Origin: VAZQ01 sp036555745 | Lineage (GTDB): Bacteria > Pseudomonadota > Alphaproteobacteria > Rhizobiales > Xanthobacteraceae | Assembly: GCA_036555745.1 (NCBI GenBank) | Contig: DATBKV010000125.1 | Span: 1 to 5,310 of the forward strand | Direction: 5' to 3' | Length of the DNA: 5,310 nt | Notes under the pieces: generated by a model | Database searches by the model: none | What the model was told of the DNA's origin: nothing | Seen by the model: the letters and a program-made list of their open reading frames with translations, nothing else | In this document: piece by piece, positions 1 to 5,310 of the stretch | Layout: each line of letters begins with the position of its first letter | Position numbering within the stretch: the first letter of the stretch is position 1 | Translations under genes and position numbers: made by a program

Positions 1-1
1 T

Positions 2-2293
2 GCCGCCGCGCCGGTGCTGCTCACGCAGGCGCATCTGCGCGCGGCGCTGCCGCAGAGCGGCGCCCGCATCGTGTGTCTGGATGGCGATGCCGAGGCGATC
101 GCCCGCCACCCCGCCAGCGCCCCCCACAGCGGGCTCAAGCCGCAACACCCCGCCTACGTCATCTACACCTCAGGTTCCACCGGAACACCAAAAGGCGTCG
201 TCGTCACGCATCAGAACGTTACACGGCTGTTCGGAGCCACGGAGGATCTATTTCGGTTCAACGCGCAGGACGTTTGGACCTTGTTTCATTCCTTCGCCTT
301 CGACTTCTCGGTCTGGGAGATTTGGGGCGCGCTCCTCCATGGTGGCCGTTTGATCATCATTCCTTATTCCATCAGCCGTTCTCCCGCAGAATTCCTGGCA
401 CTGCTCGCACGCGAACGCGTCACTGTTCTCAACCAGACTCCATCCGCCTTCTATCAGTTGATGGAAGTGGATCGGGAGCGCACGTCGCTCGAGCAAGCGC
501 CGGCGTTGCGTCACGTGATCTTCGGCGGCGAAGCACTGGACCTCAGAAGATTTAAGAATTGGTACGAGCGTCACAGCGACGGACATCCCGCGTTGCTGAA
601 TATGTATGGCATCACCGAAACGACGGTGCATGTCAGTCATATGCGGGTCGATCGGAATCTTGCAATTGCAAGTACTGGCAATCTCATCGGTCGCGGCATC
701 GCCGACCTGCGGGTTTACGTGTTGGATGGTGGGCTTGCGCCGGTGGCGGTGGGAGTTGTTGGGGAGCTTTACATAGCGGGAGCGGGGCTTGCGCGGGGCT
801 ATCTGGGGCGGGCTGGTCTGACGGCGGAGCGGTTTGTTGCCGACCCCTATGGTGTGTCGGGGAGCCGGATGTACCGCAGCGGGGACCTAGCGCGCTGGCG
901 CGCGGACGGGGTGCTGGAGTTTGTGGGGCGTGCGGACGCGCAGGTGAAGGTGCGCGGGTTCCGCATTGAGCCTGGGGAGATCGAGGCGGCGCTGATTGGG
1001 CACGCGAGCGTGGCGCAGGCAGCGGTGATTGCCCGAGCAGAGGAGAGCGGGAGCAAGCGGCTCGTCGGCTACGTGGTGCCGGCGGCTGGCGCAATGATCG
1101 ATGCCGGCAAGTTGCAGGCGCATCTTGCCGCCCGGCTTCCCGAGCACATGGTGCCGTCTGCAGTTGTGGTTCTGGATCGTCTTCCGCTCACACCCAACGG
1201 GAAGCTGGACCGTGGTGCGTTGCCCGCGCCTGTGGTTGGGACAAGCGGGGATCGCCGGCTGCCGCGCACCCCGCAGGAAGAGATCCTGTGCGCGCTGTTT
1301 GCGGAGGTCCTTGGGATGGGGACGGTCGGGATCGACGACAACTTCTTTGCGTTGGGGGGTCATTCGCTGCTGGCGACGCGGCTCATCAGCCGCATCCGGG
1401 CGACGCTGGACGCTGAGCTTGTCATCCGCAGCCTATTTGAAGCGCCGACCGTTGCAACATTGGCGAAACGCCTCAATGGCAACCACCCCGAACAGTCGCC
1501 GCTCGAGGTGCTGCTTCCGCTTCGGCCATCGGGCAGCATGAAGCCGCTGTTTTGCATCCACCCCGGCGGCGGTCTCAGCTGGTCCTATTCCGGACTCATG
1601 CGCCACCTGCCCCCCGATCGTCCGATCTACGGCCTACAAGCTCGCGCCATCACGCAGCCTGCAATGGCTCCGCACACGCTCGAGCAAATGGCCGCAGACT
1701 ATTTGGCCGTCATCCGCAAGGTCCAAGCGACGGGACCCTATCATCTGCTGGGCTGGTCTTTTGGCGCACTGGTCGCCCACGCCATGGCCACCCAACTGCA
1801 ACAGCAGGGCGAGAGTGTCGGGCTGCTTGCAGCGCTCGATGGCTATCCGATCGAAGGATACGTTCCACCACAGAACGAACTCGACCGCGAGGACGAGAAG
1901 CTGCTCGCCGACCAGCTTCGGGCCCTCGGCTACTACCGGGGCGAGAAGCCTTTGGCCATCTCGAGCGCCCGCGACATCCTGCGCAAAGAGGGGGACCTAC
2001 TTTCGAATCTCGAAGAGCATCAGATTGCTTCGGTGCTGCAGGTAATGAGACAAAACAGCAGCCTAGCCCGGCAGTTCCGTCCGCGACGCTTCGTCGGCGA
2101 CCTGTTGCTGTTTGCGGCGATGCGGGGCGAGGCGCCCCCGACCCCGGAGCGCTGGGACCCGTATGTCAGTGGCAAGATCATGGTGCACGAAATCGAATGC
2201 GAGCACGTGCACATGATGCGGCCCGTTCCGTTGACAAAAATCGGCGCCGTTCTCGCGCGCGAGTTGGACAAGCAGTCGCAGAGCTTCAAATAG
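2..2293 (+). CDS. Non-ribosomal peptide synthetase, C-terminal part: A domain (Thr) - carrier - thioesterase
   Basis: Partial at the 5' side; 763 residues are visible, counted from the codon at base 2. It activates an amino acid as its adenylate, loads it on the carrier-domain phosphopantetheine arm and releases the finished peptide. The A domain lacks cores A1-A2 but has A3 (YTSGSTGTPKG, about 55-65), A4 (FDFSVWE), A5 (NMYGITET, from 200), A6-A7 (GELYIAG, YRSGDL), A8 (GRADAQVKVRGFRIEPGEIE, about 309-328) and A10 (NGKLDR, about 399-404). The carrier motif is LGGHSL with Ser455. A type I thioesterase follows: GWSFG with Ser586, probable Asp613 (LAALDGY) and His735 (CEHVHMM), an intact triad. 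Specificity positions, aligned by eye to GrsA, are D101 F102 W105 N144 I173 G175 M201 V209 H210 K401, the textbook threonine code. There is no epimerisation domain, so the final residue should stay L. Whether release gives a linear or cyclic product cannot be told. Base composition changes sharply inside the gene at about 711-1375. Confidence 0.95.
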   Translation, partial: AAAPVLLTQAHLRAALPQSGARIVCLDGDAEAIARHPASAPHSGLKPQHPAYVIYTSGSTGTPKGVVVTHQNVTRLFGATEDLFRFNAQDVWTLFHSFAFDFSVWEIWGALLHGGRLIIIPYSISRSPAEFLALLARERVTVLNQTPSAFYQLMEVDRERTSLEQAPALRHVIFGGEALDLRRFKNWYERHSDGHPALLNMYGITETTVHVSHMRVDRNLAIASTGNLIGRGIADLRVYVLDGGLAPVAVGVVGELYIAGAGLARGYLGRAGLTAERFVADPYGVSGSRMYRSGDLARWRADGVLEFVGRADAQVKVRGFRIEPGEIEAALIGHASVAQAAVIARAEESGSKRLVGYVVPAAGAMIDAGKLQAHLAARLPEHMVPSAVVVLDRLPLTPNGKLDRGALPAPVVGTSGDRRLPRTPQEEILCALFAEVLGMGTVGIDDNFFALGGHSLLATRLISRIRATLDAELVIRSLFEAPTVATLAKRLNGNHPEQSPLEVLLPLRPSGSMKPLFCIHPGGGLSWSYSGLMRHLPPDRPIYGLQARAITQPAMAPHTLEQMAADYLAVIRKVQATGPYHLLGWSFGALVAHAMATQLQQQGESVGLLAALDGYPIEGYVPPQNELDREDEKLLADQLRALGYYRGEKPLAISSARDILRKEGDLLSNLEEHQIASVLQVMRQNSSLARQFRPRRFVGDLLLFAAMRGEAPPTPERWDPYVSGKIMVHEIECEHVHMMRPVPLTKIGAVLARELDKQSQSFK

Positions 2294-2492
2294 CTAGACT
2301 GGGTCGGATGCAAGTTCTTGCGGCGCGCTCCTCGCGATCGATGGCGGACCTGCGATCGCGGCGGCCTTGTCCCGCACCGGCGGATCGTTCACCTCTTTGC
2401 GGCCAACGAGGGTGCGAAGGAGCTGTGCGACGCGATGATCGCGTGGCATTGACGTCCGTTCGCCCCCCTGGCGACCCCGGCCCCGTAGGCAC
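2294..2492. other. Intergenic stretch, no convincing gene; possible gene remnant
   Basis: About 200 bases between the NRPS stop (TAG, 2291-2293) and the transporter start. No clear sigma-70 promoter and no terminator with a T tract is visible. The frame of the NRPS stays open after its TAG until a TGA at 2450-2452, and its last 20 or so codons read like ordinary protein (VHLFAANEGAKELCDAMIA). Bases 2337-2380 in another frame read DGGPAIAAALSRTGG. Joined by one frameshift, the two loosely resemble the nucleotide-binding start of a short-chain dehydrogenase. This is a weak visual impression, too thin to call a pseudogene. The transporter promoter, if separate from the NRPS transcript, must lie here. 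Confidence 0.4.
2333..2360. repeat. 8-bp inverted repeat (hairpin-capable)
   Basis: CGCGATCG at 2333-2340 is matched by its exact reverse complement CGATCGCG at 2353-2360, with a 12-base loop, 40 bases after the NRPS stop. The place suits a transcript end, but no T run follows, so a factor-independent terminator is not supported. It may stabilise the 3' end of the NRPS message, or be chance in GC-rich DNA. Confidence 0.3.
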
Positions 2493-2495
2493 GTG

Positions 2496-3872
2496 ATGCA
2501 GGGCATCAAGCAAAGAGTCGCGCTGTCTTCGATTGCCGCATCAGCGGGCTTGACCGTCGCCAAGGCCATCGTCGGGGTGCTCAGCGGCTCGCTCGCGCTT
2601 CTGTCAGAGGCGGCCCATTCCCTGATCGACGTGGGCGCGACCGTCATGACGTATTACGCCGTGAGGGTCTCCGACCGACCCGCCGACGAGGAGCATCATT
2701 ACGGGCACGGCAAGGTCGAAAGCGTGTCTGCGCTCGCCGAGACGGCGCTGCTGTTCGTGCTTGCCGGCGTGGTGGTGTGGGAAGCGGTCAAACGGCTCAT
2801 GAGCGCGCAGCCGCCGGAGGTCGAGGCCACGCCATGGGCGTTCGCCGTGATCGCGACCTCGATCGTGGTCGACTTCTTCCGTGCGCGCGTGCTCTACCGA
2901 ACCGCCGCGAGCACGTCGAGCCAGGCGCTGGAAGCCGACGCGCTGCACTTCGACTCGGACATGTGGTCGTCGCTGGCTGTGCTCGCCGGACTACTCGGTA
3001 TCGCGCTCGGTTACGCCTGGGCCGACTCGGCGGCGGCCATCGCCGTGTCGGTCGTGATCTGCATTGTGGGCTGGAGATTGGCCCGTCGCACCATCGATAC
3101 GCTGACCGATACCGCGCCGCCGGGCGCGGCCGAACGCATCCGCGTCGCCGTGGCGGGCATTCCGGGCGTAGTGGCATTGGAGGGGCTGCGCGCGCGCCAG
3201 GTAGGCAAGGTCCTGTTTGTCGATCTCGTCGTCGCGGTGAGTCGTACGCTCCCGCTTGACCGCGTCGCGGCATTGAAGGATCGCATCATTGAGACGGTTC
3301 GCACCGACGCTAGTGCCGCGGAGGTGACGGTGACCACCGATCCGCGCGCGCTCGATGACGAATCTGTGCTCGAGCGAGTGATGGTCATCGCCCGCAATCG
3401 CGCGCTTGCGGTCCACCACGTTACCGTGCACGCGATCGAAGGCCGGCTCGCAGTCTCGCTCGACCTCGAGGTCGATGGGGCGCTTTCGCTCGGTGCCGCC
3501 CACGAGGTCGCCAGCGGCCTGGAGGAGGCCATACGCGAGGAGTTGGGCCCGGACGTCGAGGTTGAGACGCATATCGAACCTCTGCAGTCCTTGGACGAGC
3601 CCGGACGTGAGGCGGCGGCCGAGCGCGTAGGCGCGGTGCGCCGCGCACTCGCCGAAATCGCGGCCAAGGTCGAGCTGGTCGGCGAGATCCACGACGTGCG
3701 GGTGCGGCAGACCGATGACGGGGAAATCGTAAATTTCCACTGCCTCGTCGATCCAGTGCTTAAGGTGGAGAACGTGCATGACCAGGTCGACGAGGTGGAG
3801 CGCGCGTTGCGGCAGCGCTTCCCGTCCATCAAGCGCGTGATCGGCCACGCCGAGCCGACGGCCGGCGCGTGA
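2496..3872 (+). CDS. Cation diffusion facilitator (CDF) transporter with extended C-terminal region, probable Zn2+ efflux
   Basis: Inner-membrane antiporter expected to export divalent metal, most likely zinc, in exchange for protons. Numbering counts GTG 2493 as residue 1; ATG 2496 is preferred, giving 458 residues. A weak AGG (2487-2489) lies six bases before ATG, so the start is not certain. Six membrane segments fit at about 10-32, 38-58, 77-97, 115-135, 155-175 and 177-195. Transport-site ligands are H42 and D46 (SEAAHSLID) in segment 2, and H152 and D156 (ALHFDSD) in segment 5. This HD-HD arrangement is associated with zinc selectivity in the family. The loop motif DEEHHYGHGK (D65, H68, H72) matches the second zinc site of E. 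coli YiiP. Usual length is about 300 residues. The extra length comes from what look like three tandem copies of the ferredoxin-like C-terminal domain (about 208-285, 286-365, 376-456). It does not appear functionally tied to the NRPS before it. Confidence 0.93.
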   Translation: MQGIKQRVALSSIAASAGLTVAKAIVGVLSGSLALLSEAAHSLIDVGATVMTYYAVRVSDRPADEEHHYGHGKVESVSALAETALLFVLAGVVVWEAVKRLMSAQPPEVEATPWAFAVIATSIVVDFFRARVLYRTAASTSSQALEADALHFDSDMWSSLAVLAGLLGIALGYAWADSAAAIAVSVVICIVGWRLARRTIDTLTDTAPPGAAERIRVAVAGIPGVVALEGLRARQVGKVLFVDLVVAVSRTLPLDRVAALKDRIIETVRTDASAAEVTVTTDPRALDDESVLERVMVIARNRALAVHHVTVHAIEGRLAVSLDLEVDGALSLGAAHEVASGLEEAIREELGPDVEVETHIEPLQSLDEPGREAAAERVGAVRRALAEIAAKVELVGEIHDVRVRQTDDGEIVNFHCLVDPVLKVENVHDQVDEVERALRQRFPSIKRVIGHAEPTAGA

Positions 3873-3889
3873 CCCGTCACTCGGTCACG
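3868..3889. terminator. Inverted repeat across two convergent stop codons, possible bidirectional terminator
   Basis: CGTGACC (3868-3874) pairs exactly with GGTCACG (3883-3889) around an 8-base loop. The left arm holds the transporter stop (TGA 3870-3872) and the right arm holds the stop of the minus-strand dehydrogenase (3887-3885). Its position between convergent genes suits a shared transcript end. The stem is short and no T tract follows on either strand, so an intrinsic terminator is uncertain. Confidence 0.35.
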
Positions 3890-4889
3890 GAATCAGCACC
3901 GCCGCGCCTTTCAGCCGGCCCTGGCGCAAGTCGGCGAGCGCCGCGTTGGCTTGCGCAAGCGGGTAGCGCGTGACCTCGGTCTTCACGCCGGCCTGCGCCG
4001 CCACTGCCAGAAACTCGTGCGCGTCAGCGCGCGTCAGATTGGCGACCGACAGGACGTGCCGTTCCTCCCAGAGCACGCGATAGGGAAAGGACGGAATGTC
4101 AGACATGTGGATGCCGCCGCAGACGACGCGTCCGCCCTTCTTCACCGCCTTGAGCGCCGCCGGGACGAGCGCCCCGACGGGAGCGAAGATGATCGCGGCG
4201 TCGAGCGATTCCGGTGGCAGTTCGTCGGAGCCGCCGGCCCAGACCGCGCCGAGCGAGCGGGCAAACGCCTGCGCCGCCGTATCGCCGCTGCGCGTGAACG
4301 CATAGACGCGGCGCCCCTGCCAAGCCGCGACCTGGGCGAGGATATGCGCGGCGGCGCCGAAGCCGTAGATGCCGAGAGCGTCGACGCCTGCCGCTGCCGC
4401 ACCATCGACACCGGTCATCCGGTAGCTGCGCCAGCCGATCAGGCCGGCGCAAAGAAACGGCGCGATTTCGGCATCGTCCCGCCGTTCCGGCAATGGAAAA
4501 CAATAGCGGGCATCCGCCAGCGTGTGCGTGGCATAGCCGCCGTCGCGCGTGTAGCCCGTGAACAGCGGCCGATCGCACAGGTTCTCGCGGCCGCTGCGGC
4601 AATACGGGCAGACGCCACAGGTATAGCCGAGCCAGGGCACGCCGACGCGTTCGCCGACTGCCAATCCCGCAACGCCCGCACCCAGTGCGGCGACGCGCCC
4701 GACGATCTCGTGCCCGGGCACGATCGGAAGCTTGGGGTCGGGCAACTCACCGTCGACCACATGCAGGTCGGTGCGGCACACCCCGCAGGCCGCGATTTCG
4801 ATCAGGACTTCCCCGGCGGGCGGGACGGGCGTGGGGCGCTCGCGCATTTCGAGCGGCGCGCGCGGCCTCTCCAGCAGCATGGCGCGCAT
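3885..4889 (-). CDS. Zinc-dependent alcohol dehydrogenase, medium-chain (MDR) family
   Basis: Cytoplasmic NAD(P)-linked oxidoreductase of 334 residues that should interconvert an alcohol and an aldehyde or ketone; the substrate is unknown. The N-terminal GroES-like catalytic domain has probable catalytic zinc ligands Cys35 (AACGVCRTDLH), His60 with Glu61 (PGHE) and Cys147 (FLCAGLIGWRS). The structural zinc lobe has Cys91, Cys94, Cys97 and Cys105 (CGVCPYC, then ENLC). The Rossmann domain starts near residue 171, with the loop GIYGFGAAAH (GFG at 176-178). All key residues are present and the length is usual for the subfamily (about 330-340). The frame is open up to 5120, but that extension overlaps the upstream gene. 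ATG at 4889 is chosen for its strong ribosome binding site and because MRAMLLERP is a typical family start; ATG at 4880 is a less likely alternative. It lies 41 bases after the FAD oxidoreductase on the same strand, so the two are probably co-transcribed. Confidence 0.94.
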   Translation of the reverse strand: MRAMLLERPRAPLEMRERPTPVPPAGEVLIEIAACGVCRTDLHVVDGELPDPKLPIVPGHEIVGRVAALGAGVAGLAVGERVGVPWLGYTCGVCPYCRSGRENLCDRPLFTGYTRDGGYATHTLADARYCFPLPERRDDAEIAPFLCAGLIGWRSYRMTGVDGAAAAGVDALGIYGFGAAAHILAQVAAWQGRRVYAFTRSGDTAAQAFARSLGAVWAGGSDELPPESLDAAIIFAPVGALVPAALKAVKKGGRVVCGGIHMSDIPSFPYRVLWEERHVLSVANLTRADAHEFLAVAAQAGVKTEVTRYPLAQANAALADLRQGRLKGAAVLIP

Positions 4890-4896
4890 GATCCAC

Positions 4897-4901
4897 CCTC
4901 C
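4897..4901 (-). promoter_or_regulatory. Ribosome binding site of the alcohol dehydrogenase gene
   Basis: On the minus strand GGAGG (within GGAGGGTGG, 4901-4893) stands seven bases before the ATG at 4889-4887. This near-ideal Shine-Dalgarno sequence fixes the start and rules out the longer open frame reaching into the neighbouring gene. Confidence 0.8.
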
Positions 4902-4930
4902 GCGTCCGACCGCATTTGCGCCGCTGACCG

Positions 4931-5310
4931 TCAGCCGGAAACTGCTGCGACACGCTTCGCCGCGGGCTTTTTCGCTACCACCTCTTCGAGGCTCGTGCCC
5001 AGATCCTTGAGCATCACGGCGGCGGCATTGCGGCCCGGGCCGGCGGAGATCGAGCCGCCCGGATGCGTGGTCGAGCCGGTCTGGTAGAGGCCGGCGATCG
5101 GCATGCGGTGGGACGCCCATCCCGGCACCGGCCGCATGTTCGCGGATTGCGCCGCGTTCTGCGCCCCGCCGTGGCAGGAACCGCGCCAGTTGTGCGGATT
5201 CATGCGCTCGAGATCGAGCGGGCTTTCCACCACGCGCGCCAGGATTTTGTCGTCGGTGAGGTTGGTGGCAAAGCGCCGCAGATAGTCGAGATTGGCCTGC
5301 GAGACCTCGT
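4931..5310 (-). CDS. Phytoene-desaturase-like NAD(P)/FAD-dependent oxidoreductase, C-terminal part
   Basis: Partial: only the last 125 codons lie in the window (from base 5308 down to TGA at 4933-4931); the FAD-binding N-terminus is beyond the right edge. The fragment carries the C-terminal signature of the CrtI / COG1233 flavoprotein family: MRPVPGW, then GLYQTGSTTHPGGS and SAGPGRNAA, where the second FAD-contacting segment closes the active site. Upstream of it, ESPLDLERMNPHNWRG followed by SCHGG matches the family's penultimate block. A short Ala/Lys/Val-rich tail ends the protein. Members include carotenoid desaturases, retinol saturases and many enzymes of unknown substrate, so the name does not imply carotenoid synthesis, and no other carotenoid gene is visible. 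It precedes the zinc alcohol dehydrogenase by 41 bases, probably in one operon. Confidence 0.88.
   Translation of the reverse strand, partial: EVSQANLDYLRRFATNLTDDKILARVVESPLDLERMNPHNWRGSCHGGAQNAAQSANMRPVPGWASHRMPIAGLYQTGSTTHPGGSISAGPGRNAAAVMLKDLGTSLEEVVAKKPAAKRVAAVSG

Noticed and set aside
659..672. 14-bp perfect palindrome CTTGCAATTGCAAG
   Set aside because: Lies in conserved A-domain coding sequence; one such palindrome is not rare in a window of this size. Its closeness to the start of the G-biased block (about 40 bases) is probably coincidence.
2231..2236. Perfect TTGACA -35 hexamer
   Set aside because: Inside the NRPS coding region, with no TATAAT-like element 16-18 bases downstream (the DNA there is CG-rich).
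2352..2359. GCGATCGC, the HIP1-type octamer common in cyanobacteria
   Set aside because: I noticed it only here, in GC-rich DNA, and the gene content does not otherwise suggest a cyanobacterium.
1552..2496. 314-codon open frame on the + strand within the thioesterase region
   Set aside because: Arg/Pro/Ala-rich out-of-frame translation overlapping the well supported thioesterase domain.
2991..3880. Two long minus-strand open frames (285 and 289 codons) opposite the CDF transporter
   Set aside because: Low-complexity translations rich in Arg, Ser, Thr and Ala, with no motif; the + strand protein is clearly a CDF transporter.
3951..5087. 378-codon open frame on the + strand opposite the alcohol dehydrogenase
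   Set aside because: The minus strand encodes a protein with all zinc and nucleotide-binding motifs; this frame shows no recognisable motif and is Arg/Ala-rich, typical of an antisense shadow in GC-rich DNA.
4890..5120. N-terminal extension of the alcohol dehydrogenase to a 411-residue protein
   Set aside because: The extension lies over the coding end of the upstream oxidoreductase in another frame, and a strong ribosome binding site sits right before ATG 4889.

Overview
The window is a GC-rich piece of bacterial chromosome. GC bias at third codon positions leaves long antisense open frames almost everywhere. Gene content (non-ribosomal peptide synthetase, long cation diffusion facilitator, CrtI-like oxidoreductase, zinc alcohol dehydrogenase) fits a proteobacterium, perhaps an alpha- or beta-proteobacterium. 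That placement is an inference from style and content; no marker gene is present.

Left part (2-2293, + strand): the 3' end of a large NRPS gene, entering in the middle of an adenylation domain and running through a carrier domain to a C-terminal thioesterase. This is the termination module of an assembly line. The ten specificity residues read D-F-W-N-I-G-M-V-H-K, the well known threonine code, so the last building block is most likely threonine, released by the thioesterase. The stretch from about 711 to 1375 (end of the A domain to the carrier domain) has a strong G-over-C bias unlike the DNA on either side, which suggests module-level recombination or gene conversion.

Middle: about 200 bases without a convincing gene (2294-2492), then a cation diffusion facilitator transporter (2496-3872, + strand). 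It is about 150 residues longer than usual because its cytoplasmic C-terminal domain seems to be present three times in a row. Metal-ligand positions are lost in the first copy and kept in the second and third. It has no obvious link to the NRPS, which probably ends its gene cluster on this side.

Right part (- strand, convergent with the transporter): a zinc-dependent medium-chain alcohol dehydrogenase (4889-3885) preceded, 41 bases upstream and in the same direction, by the 3' end of a phytoene-desaturase-like FAD oxidoreductase that enters from the right edge. The two are probably co-transcribed and may act on the same unknown substrate. The transporter and dehydrogenase stop codons are 12 bases apart and lie in a 7-bp inverted repeat that could act as a weak two-way terminator.

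No tRNA, rRNA, CRISPR array, insertion sequence or attachment site was seen. Nothing here is clearly a wholly new system. The best leads are the triplicated regulatory domain of the transporter and the mosaic structure of the NRPS module.
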